From assembly GCA_013812805.1 (NCBI GenBank), contig JACCSV010000250.1:1-15571 (forward strand): 15,571 bases of DNA. The letters run 5' to 3'. The notes below the pieces were generated by a model. That model was not told the origin of the DNA and did not search any database. It was given only the letters and a program-made list of their open reading frames with translations. The number at the start of each line of letters is the position of its first letter. The stretch's first letter is position 1. Source of the DNA: Sphingomonas sp. (GTDB lineage Bacteria > Pseudomonadota > Alphaproteobacteria > Sphingomonadales > Sphingomonadaceae). The position numbers and the translations under genes were made by a program. Shown here piece after piece: positions 1 through 6,119 of this stretch.

Positions 1-1
1 C

Positions 2-1999
2 GTGATCCTCTACGACCGTCCGGAAATCGTCGCCGATGCGCAGATCGCGGACGCACAGCTCGGCTCGCTGGAGATCGCCGCACTGCGCGCGATCGTCGAC
101 TATCGCGGCGGCCGCGGGACGGCGAAGATGATCGCCGAGGGCCGCTCGGGCGTGCCGTTCCGGGTTGCGATGAACAGCGAACTGCGGCCGGACCTGTGGC
201 GGGCGGCGCTTGCCGGCAGGGTCAACGGAGTCGACTTCCGAACCGCCGCTCCGGCCCGAATTCTCCCGCGCGGAAACACCTACGAGCTGCTGCCGACACA
301 GGTGGAGTTCGACGATGGCAGCTTGCGCTTGGCGGGACGCTACGGCCGCGAACTGAAGCTGCTGGCGCGGCTGGATTCGGTCAACCTTCGCGTCGTCAAC
401 AGCTTCTCCCCAGGCTTGGGCATCGGCGGCCGCGCGACAGGCGCAATCCAGTTCGAGCAGGCGGGAAGCGCATTGCCAAGCGCCAACGTCCGGCTCGCCG
501 TACGCGACTTCACCAGAACCACCGCGGCATCCGTCAGCCAGCCGATGCACATCAACCTGGTCGCGGCGCTGGAGCCTTCGCGGGCGTCGTTGCGCGCGGT
601 GATGCGCACCCGCGGCACCGTCGTCGGCAGGGTCCAGGCGTTCGCCGATCCGCTCGGAGCCGGCCGCAGCTGGACCGAACGGGTCGCGCTTGCACCGGTG
701 AGCGGCGGTATTCGTTATCTGGGGCCGGCCAATGCCTTGTTCTCCTTTTCCGGGCTCGCCGACCAGTCGCTAGACGGGCCGCTCGCTGTCGCTGCCGACC
801 TGCGCTGCCGTGTATCCGAGCCGTGCCTGCAGGGAATCGTCCGAGGCAGGGGCCTCGAATATCGCAACCTGACTTACGGCACGCGCCTGACCGGCATGAG
901 TTTAACCGGACGGTTCACTGGCGAGCGGCTGGAGATCCAGCAGCTCAGCGCACAGGCCGGAGAGGGCACGGTGACCGGCAGCGGCTATGTCAGCCTCGCC
1001 GCATCACGCGGATATCCGGCCAACTTCGACCTCCGCCTCAATCAGGCGCGCCTGGCATCGAGCGAGGATCTGCGAGTGACCGCCAGCGGCAACCTGCAGC
1101 TGGTCAAGGCGGCGAATCAGCAGCCGGTGCTGAGAGGAACCATACAGCTTCCGTCGACCCGATACCGGATCGTCCGCCAGGGCGCGGCGCAGGTTCCGAC
1201 TCTGACCGGCGTGCGCTTCAAGCCGCCCCGGGGCAGACAGCGGGTGAGCGGCGAGCCGGAGCCGTCAGCGACAGCGGGCTCCGGCGACATCCGCCTCGAT
1301 CTCGATGTGGTTGCCCCAAACGAGCTCTTCATCAGCGGCATGGGACTGGAGTCGGAGTGGCGCGCCAACATCAACGTCACTGGTTCCGCAGCCAACCCGC
1401 GGATAGCCGGGCAGGCGCAGCTGATTCGCGGAACGCTCGGTTTCGCCGGCCGCTCGTTCGAACTCACGACCGGCCAAATCCGCTTCCTTGGCGGCGATGG
1501 CAGCAATGCAGTCATCGCCCTTTCAGCCGAAGAGGCGATCGAGGACGTCGAGGTCGCAATCAATGTCACCGGATCGGTGACCAACCCGCAAATCCGATTC
1601 ACCAGCACGCCCGGCCTCCCGCAGGACGAGATCGTTTCCCGAATCCTGTTTGGTAATTCGGTGGGCAGCTTGTCGACTATCCAGGCGGTTCAGCTCGCCG
1701 CATCGCTGAACTCGCTGCGCGGCTCGGGGGGTGGTTTGAACCCGCTCGGCAAGCTGCGGTCGGCGACCGGCTTCGACCGCTTGCGAATCCTTGGCGGCGA
1801 CGAGACCGAGGGCCGCGGCACCGCCCTTGCTGCGGGCAAGTACATCACCAACGACGTCTATCTGGAGATCGTCACCGACGCTCGCGGGTTCACCGCGACG
1901 CAGCTCGAAATCGCACTCTCGCGAAGCCTGTCGGTCCTGAGCCAGGCGGGAGGCACGTCGGGCACCAACGCAACGGTCCGGTACAGGAAAACCTACTGA
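2..1999 (+). CDS. tamB: TamB, translocation and assembly module inner-membrane subunit (5' partial, C-terminal half)
   Basis: The reading frame is open from the first bases of the window, so the gene begins upstream and only its last ~665 residues are present; full-length TamB proteins are usually well over 1,000 residues. TamB spans the periplasm as a long beta-helical groove and works with the outer-membrane protein TamA (or BamA) in delivering proteins or phospholipids to the outer membrane. Visible here are the repetitive beta-strand texture, runs such as VTGSAANPRIAGQ and VTGSVTNPQIRF, and the conserved C-terminal TamB domain (DUF490) with GLPQDEIVSRILFG followed by LSTIQAVQLAASL. The final strand ends in an aromatic residue (RYRKTY), as expected for this family. 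The stop overlaps the start of the next gene by one base (TGATG), so the two are probably translationally coupled. Family assignment is firm; the N-terminal anchor cannot be seen. Confidence 0.93.
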   Translation: MILYDRPEIVADAQIADAQLGSLEIAALRAIVDYRGGRGTAKMIAEGRSGVPFRVAMNSELRPDLWRAALAGRVNGVDFRTAAPARILPRGNTYELLPTQVEFDDGSLRLAGRYGRELKLLARLDSVNLRVVNSFSPGLGIGGRATGAIQFEQAGSALPSANVRLAVRDFTRTTAASVSQPMHINLVAALEPSRASLRAVMRTRGTVVGRVQAFADPLGAGRSWTERVALAPVSGGIRYLGPANALFSFSGLADQSLDGPLAVAADLRCRVSEPCLQGIVRGRGLEYRNLTYGTRLTGMSLTGRFTGERLEIQQLSAQAGEGTVTGSGYVSLAASRGYPANFDLRLNQARLASSEDLRVTASGNLQLVKAANQQPVLRGTIQLPSTRYRIVRQGAAQVPTLTGVRFKPPRGRQRVSGEPEPSATAGSGDIRLDLDVVAPNELFISGMGLESEWRANINVTGSAANPRIAGQAQLIRGTLGFAGRSFELTTGQIRFLGGDGSNAVIALSAEEAIEDVEVAINVTGSVTNPQIRFTSTPGLPQDEIVSRILFGNSVGSLSTIQAVQLAASLNSLRGSGGGLNPLGKLRSATGFDRLRILGGDETEGRGTALAAGKYITNDVYLEIVTDARGFTATQLEIALSRSLSVLSQAGGTSGTNATVRYRKTY

Positions 2000-2184
2000 T
2001 GCGCTCGGCCGTCCTGGCACTGACCCTCGCGCTATGCGCCTGCGGCCGCGAAAGCAGCTTCGACGAGCGCTATTCGGAGTCAGAGGAGCAGATCGAACAC
2101 CGGGCGCGTGAGCTCGACGGGCAGCTGAACGGCTCTACGACGAATGGCGGCTCGGACGCCGGGTCGGATGAACAGGCCGGCTAA
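1999..2184 (+). CDS. Small lipoprotein downstream of tamB
   Basis: This 61-residue protein starts on the ATG that overlaps the tamB stop codon. Residues 1-15 are a short signal peptide with a lipobox-like end (LTLALCAC), which makes Cys15 the likely lipidated residue after signal peptidase II cleavage. The mature part is only ~46 residues, very polar and acidic (SSFDERYSESEEQIEHRARELDGQL), and probably a single amphipathic helix followed by a Gly/Ser/Asn tail. Its position in a tamB transcript suggests an envelope role, but no function is known. Small lipoproteins of this look behind tamB are, to my recollection, common in sphingomonads. The overlap, the lipobox and the high-GC codon use make it credible despite its size. 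Confidence 0.75.
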   Translation: MRSAVLALTLALCACGRESSFDERYSESEEQIEHRARELDGQLNGSTTNGGSDAGSDEQAG

Positions 2185-2269
2185 TGGCGGAGAGGGTGTC
2201 TGCCGCACTACGAAGGGGAAATGCCGCGCGGATGACGATCCTTACCCCGTTTCTTACCCCAAGAGTTAC

Positions 2270-2830
2270 TCAGAACCTCGAGGTGGCTGCCGCGACCGTG
2301 TCACCACCACCGTTATGTTTGGACCCAGTCCCATCGCGGCGTCGCGTTGCCTCGAGATATAGATCGAGAGCGCCTCTGGCCTTGTCGGTCAGCGCGAGAA
2401 GGACTGCTCGAACATCGGTGGGATGCACCACGCGCTGAATGAGTTGCTGCTGCTCAAGGTAGTCGATCCACCGTAGCGCAGTGGTCTCCGAAACTCCCAC
2501 CAGATTTAACAGGCAGTTGGCAGACTGCTGCTGACCAGGCTCTAAGGAATAGAGCGACAACAGCATGTCCCAGGCGGGCTCGCCGAACATGGCCGTGCCG
2601 AAAAATTCGTCGCGCTGGCGCCGGTTCGCAAGCACCACCCGTGCTGTGTGGCGCAGGGCTGCCCTTGAAACTGGCCCCTGGTCCGACCTTTCGGATAGCT
2701 CAGTGGAGGCGGGATCGTTCGGGGCGAAAAGGGAGAGCCGCCGCGCATCATGGAGGTCGCGGCCAGTAAGTTTCTGGACCTGAGCTCCACCAGCGTTCGT
2801 CGGGCTCTTGTCGTGAAGGCTCCCGGTCAT
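2270..2830 (-). CDS. MarR-like winged-helix transcriptional regulator
   Basis: This is a 186-residue protein if started at the ATG whose upstream GAGG sits about 7 bases away; a GTG two codons earlier is possible but would overlap that GAGG. The first ~75 residues are low-complexity and polar. Residues ~80-165 form a winged helix: RRQRDEFFGTAMFGEPAWDM is the first helix block, NCLLNLVGVSETTALRWID is the helix-turn-helix, and LIQRVVHPTDVRAVLLALTDKA is the wing plus the following helix, a typical MarR pattern. It should bind DNA as a dimer; the ligand and targets are unknown. The last ~25 residues are disordered. The gene stands alone on the minus strand, converging on the tamB operon with an 85-bp gap. 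The fold call is good, but the regulated process cannot be told from context. Confidence 0.8.
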   Translation of the reverse strand: MTGSLHDKSPTNAGGAQVQKLTGRDLHDARRLSLFAPNDPASTELSERSDQGPVSRAALRHTARVVLANRRQRDEFFGTAMFGEPAWDMLLSLYSLEPGQQQSANCLLNLVGVSETTALRWIDYLEQQQLIQRVVHPTDVRAVLLALTDKARGALDLYLEATRRRDGTGSKHNGGGDTVAAATSRF

Positions 2831-2941
2831 TGCCACACCTCGCGGGGAGGCCGGTACGACAAGGCCACCTCACTTGAACAAAACCGAGCGGGAATGACGT
2901 AATCGGGAAGAGCCGTCCGCGGCAAGCGCTTTTAGGTTGAA

Positions 2942-2966
2942 GGAGCGGGCGTTTAGCGCCCGCTCC
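2942..2966. terminator. GC-rich hairpin, terminator-like
   Basis: Perfect 10-bp inverted repeat GGAGCGGGCG / CGCCCGCTCC with a 5-base loop. No long T-run follows on either strand (CTCT on plus, TTCAACC on minus), so it is a weak intrinsic terminator at best. It could end the minus-strand transcript coming from the YdcH-like gene 124 bp away. Confidence 0.45.
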
Positions 2967-3089
2967 CTCTGATTCGGCTACTGGCGAAGAATCTTGTGGC
3001 TGGAAAAGTCGCAAATCGCAATCGCTACTCGAAGGGCGCAGCAGTGAAATCTCTGCCGGCCTCGTCGCCCTGCTAACTTGCCTGGACCC

Positions 3090-3275
3090 TCAGCCAGGAT
3101 CAGATGTGTGGCGAGGAATTACGTTCTCAACATGCTCGAGCCTGCGACGCAGAAGCTGTATCTTGCCGAAATCCGGCCGGTCAGTGTCCATCGCCAAGCT
3201 GATCTGGACGTTGAGATGGTCCCGCTCGTCTAACAGTGCCTCTAGGGCTCCGTCTCGCGGTGGCGGTGAAGACAT
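3090..3275 (-). CDS. YdcH/DUF465-like small protein
   Basis: The ATG chosen here is preceded by a strong Shine-Dalgarno, AGGAGG, four bases upstream, which rules out the longer reading frame that opens 132 bases earlier. The product is 61 residues: a short Pro-rich start (MSSPPPRDG), then two predicted helices, ALEALLDERDHLNVQISLAM and FGKIQLLRRRLEHVENVI, linked by a turn with DRPDF. This helix, turn with a proline and 'IQ.L+RR+L.L.+.I' helix is the pattern of the DUF465/YdcH family of small helical-hairpin proteins. Those proteins are widespread in proteobacteria and have no settled function. No partner gene is adjacent. The family assignment is from the motif only and is moderately secure; that the gene is real is well supported by the ribosome-binding site. 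Confidence 0.65.
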   Translation of the reverse strand: MSSPPPRDGALEALLDERDHLNVQISLAMDTDRPDFGKIQLLRRRLEHVENVIPRHTSDPG

Positions 3276-3721
3276 GTAACCTCCTGAGGCTTCGACTAGC
3301 TTTGAGGAAGCGGCGGCGGGGTGCGACAGGTTCAACGGTCGCCGCGCGCTCCTGTGCCAATAGGGACAATAGGTGCCCCCTCGAAACGATTGAAACCGAT
3401 GAGCCACCTAGCAGTTGAAACGGCTGAAATGCCCCGCTTGCGAATACTCTACTTGTCGGAAAGCGCCTTAGAAGACGCCGAGCTTTGTGACTCCCCGGAT
3501 GTTGTTGGGGCGGTGAAACACGCGTCTTGCTCGATCGCCCGATCTTACCGCGGAGGTTTGGTCAGAGACTAGCAAGACCGCAGTCGTTTGCCCCGGTTGG
3601 ACCACAGCTGCTCCTCCGCACGCCGGCCTCGCGGCCAAAGTGGGTAAAGCTATTGCCAGGCGGGCGTTCCCGGGAGTGGACGACCAGACACCGGAGGCCT
3701 TCGAGCCCTTGCAGCGACTAA
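3276..3721. other. Stretch with no secure gene
   Basis: Between the YdcH-like gene and the 55-aa gene the open frames are short and have mixed composition. The only candidate worth noting is the 47-aa frame at 3429-3572, listed separately. No hairpin terminator or clear promoter stands out. It may hold decayed small genes. Confidence 0.4.
3429..3572 (+). CDS. Possible 47-aa hypothetical protein
   Basis: The frame starts MPRLRILYLSESALEDAE and continues LCDSPDVVGAVKHAS, ending in GGLVRD. The pattern of a beta strand, an acidic turn and a helix beginning with 'DSPDVVGAVKHA' resembles short sphingomonad proteins of the form '..Y.L....D..DAI..A', but I cannot name a family. No good Shine-Dalgarno precedes the ATG (GGCTGAA is the nearest purine stretch). 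It is short enough to be chance and is listed so that the region is not read as empty. Confidence 0.28.
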   Translation: MPRLRILYLSESALEDAELCDSPDVVGAVKHASCSIARSYRGGLVRD

Positions 3722-3889
3722 ATGGTCAAGCCTGAGACCCGCAAGCAGCGCGGTGAGCGCCACGATCGTGAAGTCGAAGAGAGCCAGCAGAACCTGCGCG
3801 CCAACATCGCCGAGACGGAGAGGCTGCTAAGTGCTTCTGACAAGATGTTGAAGCGGCATCGCAGCGAGAGTGATGACGCTGAGGACTGA
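3722..3889 (+). CDS. 55-aa highly charged helical protein
   Basis: This small gene runs from ATG to TGA in one clean frame: MVKPETRKQRGERHDREVEE, then a helix with SQQNLRANIAETERLLSASD, then KMLKRHRSESDDAED at the C-terminus. About half of the residues are charged, with no Cys, Trp or Phe, and a regular spacing of hydrophobics (L, I, L, L, M, L) that suggests one amphipathic or coiled-coil helix. Small proteins of this type recur in sphingomonad genomes to my recollection, but no role is known. No strong ribosome-binding site is visible just upstream (CAGCGACTAA). It is the only plus-strand gene between 2.2 and 5.6 kb that I consider likely. Composition and absence of a competing frame support it. 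Confidence 0.55.
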   Translation: MVKPETRKQRGERHDREVEESQQNLRANIAETERLLSASDKMLKRHRSESDDAED

Positions 3890-3904
3890 GCCTACGCCGT
3901 GCAC

Positions 3905-4152
3905 TCAGGGCTTTGAACGAACAATCTGATCGAGCGCGTACTGGCTGATCCGCGTGCCGTCTGCCTGGAAAATCTCCACATCGTTGAAGCCTTGTCGGCG
4001 GAGTTGGCGTGCTTTGGCCGCAGCATCGCGCGCACTGAGGTCACAATATGACGCATTGCCGCCAGTGATACTAAACACACGCGCCCCCCGGCTGGAACAT
4101 CTTCAATATACTCGAAGTGATTTGCTTGGAAAGATCCGTGCGAGCAGGGCAC
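3905..4152 (-). pseudogene. Frameshifted small hypothetical gene
   Basis: Two minus-strand frames together make one sensible protein. The upstream frame reads NHFEYIEDVPAGGRV and then runs on into nonsense. The frame that starts at plus position 4078 reads FSITGGNASYCDLSARDA, then AAKARQLRRQGFNDVEIFQA and ends DGTRISQYALDQIVRSKP before a TGA at 3905-3907. The join lies in a GTGTGT tract (plus strand ACACAC, 4075-4080): removing one GT unit fuses the two frames as ...PAGGRV-FSITGG... . The 3' part could alternatively start at the GTG of this tract (57 aa), but no Shine-Dalgarno precedes it. The 5' limit is uncertain: the GTG at 4152 or the ATG at 4182 are the only starts in the first frame. 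It is either a 2-bp slippage mutation or a sequencing error. Function unknown; the helix plus 'DVEIFQADG' pattern suggests a small alpha/beta protein. Confidence 0.55.
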
Positions 4153-4198
4153 CCAAGCGGCATGTCCGGCTGCCCTACCCATCGGGCGGGCGTTAAAA

Positions 4199-4228
4199 AG
4201 CCCCCGCTCCGTTTTGGAAGCGGGGGCT
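4199..4228 (-). terminator. Intrinsic terminator of the 4253-4582 gene
   Basis: Ten-bp inverted repeat AGCCCCCGCT / AGCGGGGGCT, with a further CC/GG pair inside, followed on the minus strand by CTTTTTAAC. It lies 25 bases after the stop of the minus-strand exported protein and has all the marks of a rho-independent terminator. Confidence 0.85.
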
Positions 4229-4252
4229 CTCTTAGCCTTAGTATCGTAGGCG

Positions 4253-4582
4253 TTACTTCTTCTGCTTCAGCATCTGCCGATTGACCGATTGGGCCAGGGC
4301 CTGCGATCCGCTTTCTGCGGTACAGGTTGCCCCGCCGTTCTTAGCCTGCTGCGCGAGAACGTTGGCACTCACATCACAGACGTTTGCCGCAACGCCGATC
4401 GGCACCTGGACCGTGATGGGCACATTAAGATTGTTGAGGGCGGCAATCTGCGTATCGTTCAGGAAGTCGTTGAGGATCGAAACGTCCCCGATCTCGACGT
4501 TGACGAGCCCGGCTTGCTGAGCGCTGACGGGGGTCGCGATGAATGCACAGGCGGCGAATGCCGCCGGAAGGATCTTACGCAT
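4253..4582 (-). CDS. Small exported hypothetical protein
   Basis: Start chosen at the ATG preceded by AGGAGA with seven bases of spacing; an ATG 33 bases upstream in frame lacks such a site and would bury the signal peptide. The 109-residue product begins MRKILPAAFAACAFIATP and has a classical signal peptide ending VSA|QQ at about residue 21. The mature part contains the repeated strand pattern NVEIGDVSILNDFLND, then LNNLNVPITVQVPIGVAANV, and two cysteines (NVCDVSANVL and ATCTAESG) that could pair in the periplasm. The C-terminus is basic (RQMLKQKK). I do not recognise a named family. It is monocistronic: own ribosome-binding site, strong terminator behind it, and a palindrome ~50 bp upstream that may be an operator. 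Expression in the envelope or outside the cell is the safe inference. Confidence 0.8.
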   Translation of the reverse strand: MRKILPAAFAACAFIATPVSAQQAGLVNVEIGDVSILNDFLNDTQIAALNNLNVPITVQVPIGVAANVCDVSANVLAQQAKNGGATCTAESGSQALAQSVNRQMLKQKK

Positions 4583-4633
4583 GAACAGTCTCCTAGGCTG
4601 TGTTGCCGGCCGCAAACTACGCTACCGGTATCC

Positions 4634-4645
4634 CCCTCTAGAGGG
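4634..4645. promoter_or_regulatory. 12-bp palindrome, possible operator
   Basis: CCCTCTAGAGGG is a perfect palindrome, set in TATCCCCCTCTAGAGGGATC. It lies about 52 bp upstream of the start codon of the exported protein on the minus strand, a normal place for an operator or activator site. No regulator can be assigned. Confidence 0.4.
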
Positions 4646-4792
4646 ATCGTGCAGCAAACGCCTGTCGCTGACCCTCGGTCCAATCATTCCGGCAGTAAAC
4701 GTCCAAGCGAGACCAATGCAGGGTCGGAGGCGGCTACCGTGTGGAATCTCGTCCAACTCCCGGCCACCCAGGCGAGCGATGAACTAGTTAAA

Positions 4793-4822
4793 GCGGCCCG
4801 GTCACAGCAGTGACCGAGCCGC
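4793..4822. repeat. Strong hairpin, 13-bp arms with one mismatch
   Basis: Arms GCGGCCCGGTCAC and GTGACCGAGCCGC with loop AGCA; twelve of thirteen positions pair. The minus strand continues TTTAACTAG, so it could be a weak terminator for minus-strand transcripts; alternatively it is the 5' structure of an RNA. No adjacent gene ends here. Confidence 0.5.
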
Positions 4823-5035
4823 CTCCACATACGCCTAGGAGACATTTGTGGAATGCTATTAACAACGGCCGTTAAAATCAGTTCCCAAAAAATTAATGCA
4901 GAGCGACCTGTGGGTGCGATGAAGCCAAGAGGATTACGCCTGACAGCTGCAAAAGAAAGCGGCCGGTTTTGGCTTCACCATCAACGGGCGGAGCCGGAAC
5001 TTGCGGTCAAGGTCGATTGGACACGGGACGCCCGG

Positions 5036-5263
5036 CTAACGTTGGTCGGTTTTGACCTGAGGACGGATAGTGACTTTGCGGTCTGTGCAGCAGCCAGAAC
5101 ACCGCCCCCTAATTCGCTCGAGTTCATAGTGCCGTCTGCGTGAGGCGAGAGCGGCAGAGACTTGCCGGCGGCTCAGTGCGAGATGATCGGCGACGCAATC
5201 ATCGCAAATCGGTCGCGGTGCTCGTTGAATGACCAACGTCCGCACGCTTTCCTGTAAAGTCAT
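5036..5263 (-). CDS. Small CxxC...CxxC protein, HTH/zinc-ribbon-like
   Basis: This 75-residue protein has two CxxC pairs, C20-DD-C23 and C55-SG-C58 (followed by C59), spaced as in a zinc knuckle or ribbon. Between them is ADHLALSRRQVSAALAS, which looks like a helix-turn-helix ('..LGLSRRQV..AL..'), and a basic helix SRRRHYELERI. The layout, a zinc site closing on a small helical core, suggests a DNA- or RNA-binding protein; similar short proteins are frequent in sphingomonads as I recall them. The start ATG has only a weak upstream purine stretch. It lies 86 bp downstream of the ribbon-helix-helix gene on the same strand and may share its transcript. The C-terminal ~10 residues are unremarkable. 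Function not known. Confidence 0.7.
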   Translation of the reverse strand: MTLQESVRTLVIQRAPRPICDDCVADHLALSRRQVSAALASRRRHYELERIRGRCSGCCTDRKVTIRPQVKTDQR

Positions 5264-5349
5264 CTGATGCTCGCCCCCGAGTCGCTCTTGCGGTGAGCGC
5301 CGGCCAGGGAAACCCGATGGCGACCGACACCCTCAGGCGACTTCGTCCA

Positions 5350-5499
5350 TCAGGCGTCCACCCTCACGTCACGACGGATCAGATCGCGCAGATATTCGGA
5401 GGGGCTCGCACCTTCACCGGCGGCTCGCTCTCGCGCCTTGGTGGCAAGCACCGTGTTCACTCGGCACCAGAGGGTTTCGTTGTGGACTGGCTTTCGCAT
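5350..5499 (-). CDS. 49-aa ribbon-helix-helix-like protein
   Basis: The frame starts with ATG nine bases after AAGGAGG, an excellent ribosome-binding site, and reads MRKPVHNETLWCRVNTVLAT, then KARERAAGEGASPSEYLRDL and IRRDVRVDA. The strand 'LWCRVNTVLATKARERAAGEG' followed by 'SPSEYLRDLIRRDV' is the ribbon-helix-helix pattern: a beta strand, helix A, a turn with SxSEY and helix B. Such proteins (CopG/Arc/ParD type) dimerise through the strand and bind operators; many are antitoxins or small autoregulators. No toxin frame follows; the next gene downstream is the CxxC protein. A run of eight T residues on the minus strand lies just upstream of the Shine-Dalgarno. The strong start signal and the motif make this a confident call despite its size; the biological role is open. 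Confidence 0.75.
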   Translation of the reverse strand: MRKPVHNETLWCRVNTVLATKARERAAGEGASPSEYLRDLIRRDVRVDA

Positions 5500-5518
5500 T
5501 CGGGACCGCCCTCCTTAG

Positions 5519-5560
5519 AAAAAAAAGGCCCGGAAGCCGAAGCTGCCGAACCTTGGAACG
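5519..5560 (-). terminator. T8 tract after GC-rich segment, possible attenuator upstream of the RHH gene
   Basis: On the minus strand a segment containing GCAGCTTCGGCTTCC (UUCG-capped small stem) and GGGCC runs directly into eight T residues, two bases before the AAGGAGG of the ribbon-helix-helix gene. It could terminate an upstream minus transcript or attenuate the gene itself. Pairing is imperfect, so this is tentative. Confidence 0.3.
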
Positions 5561-5688
5561 CTGGGCTTGGGAAGGCCGCGTCGATGAGGATTGGCCTCAC
5601 CGTATGAAGCACCCCCATAGCACGGAAGTTAGACGTTTGTCAAAGATGGTGCGTTCCCGAATCGTTCTCATCGCTGTAGCTCGAGCGG

Positions 5689-5910
5689 GTGAGCACCAAG
5701 CACATCAGGACAGCGGCAGACCTGGTGCGGTTTCGAGCAGGACTGAAGATCGAATGCCTGAACTGCGGATCAGCTCGCACCATGACGGGAACGGAGATGG
5801 TGACTGCCTGCGGGAGCGGGAGCGGGAGCCTGGCCGACGCCTCACTACGACTCAGATGCCGACGGTGCAGTCGCAAGGGCCCGAGACTGACGGTGCTACC
5901 GCCAGTTTAA
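5689..5910 (+). CDS. Small zinc-ribbon hypothetical protein
   Basis: GTG start, 73 residues. After a short helix (IRTAADLVRFRAGLKIE) come two CxxC pairs, C23-LN-C26 and C57-RR-C60, in the typical order knuckle, helix, strand, knuckle: 'KIECLNCGSARTM' and 'LRLRCRRCSRKGPRLTVLPP'. That is a rubredoxin-like or zinc-ribbon arrangement and the basic residues around it suggest nucleic-acid binding. I recall very similar short proteins in sphingomonads but no assigned role. The middle contains a Gly-Ser stretch (CGSGSGSL) coded by three perfect tandem CGGGAG hexamers at 5811-5828, a slippage-prone expansion. The hairpin at 5932-5961 lies 21 bases downstream. No strong ribosome-binding site is seen; the start is the only initiation codon in a plausible place. 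Confidence 0.72.
   Translation: MSTKHIRTAADLVRFRAGLKIECLNCGSARTMTGTEMVTACGSGSGSLADASLRLRCRRCSRKGPRLTVLPPV
5811..5828 (+). repeat. Hexanucleotide tandem repeat (CGGGAG)3
   Basis: Three perfect copies inside the zinc-ribbon gene, in frame, encoding the Gly-Ser linker. Copy-number changes would lengthen the linker by two residues without shifting the frame. Confidence 0.85.
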
Positions 5911-5931
5911 CGCGCGACTCGAATGGAGAAA

Positions 5932-5961
5932 AAGGGAGGCAGTCCGGAAACCGCCTCCCTT
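5932..5961. terminator. Hairpin terminator after the zinc-ribbon gene
   Basis: Nine-bp arms AAGGGAGGC / GCCTCCCTT around a 12-base loop. The minus strand continues CCCTTTTTCTCC, the plus strand TTACTT, so it may act in both directions; on the plus strand it closes the 5689-5910 gene. Confidence 0.65.
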
Positions 5962-6034
5962 ACTTAGCTGGCGACGGGAGTGGGGGGGTATCGCCAACCA
6001 ATGAGCGAGGACGAATGCTCTGATCCGCTAACTT

Positions 6035-6045
6035 TGTGAATCACA
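6035..6045. promoter_or_regulatory. TGTGA-A-TCACA inverted repeat upstream of the PilZ gene
   Basis: An 11-bp inverted repeat with one central base, in an AT-rich stretch (TTTGTGAATCACATAAGTAA) 75 bp before the PilZ start. The half sites resemble CRP/FNR half sites but the spacing is too short for a standard CRP site. Possible operator only. Confidence 0.25.
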
Positions 6046-6119
6046 TAAGTAATTGTTCGTTAAGCTCTTTGCCGCGTAGATGATCGGGCTCGGCGTAAAT
6101 CGAGCCAGAGGAACAAGCG

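Larger units (their letters stand above)
4583..5035. other. Gene-poor stretch with palindrome and hairpin
   Basis: It holds the upstream region of the exported protein (minus strand) including the palindrome at 4634-4645, the hairpin at 4793-4822 and an AGGAGA at 4837-4842, ten bases before an ATG at 4853. The frame from that ATG (96 aa, ending 5143) has no recognisable content, an AT-richer start and overlaps the CxxC gene, so it is not called. Confidence 0.4.

Noticed and set aside
2184..2438. 84-aa plus frame whose ATG overlaps the lipoprotein stop
   Set aside because: It is basic, low-complexity (many Arg, Ser, Thr) and runs antisense through the MarR-like gene.
4853..5143. 96-aa plus-strand frame with AGGAGA ten bases upstream
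   Set aside because: No recognisable content, AT-rich start, long spacing, and its 3' end overlaps the better supported CxxC gene on the other strand.
5293..5607. 104-aa plus-strand frame
   Set aside because: It is antisense to the ribbon-helix-helix gene, which has the stronger start signal and a recognisable motif.
6035..6045. TGTGA-A-TCACA as a CRP site
   Set aside because: Half sites match but a standard site needs six bases between them; kept only as a low-confidence operator.
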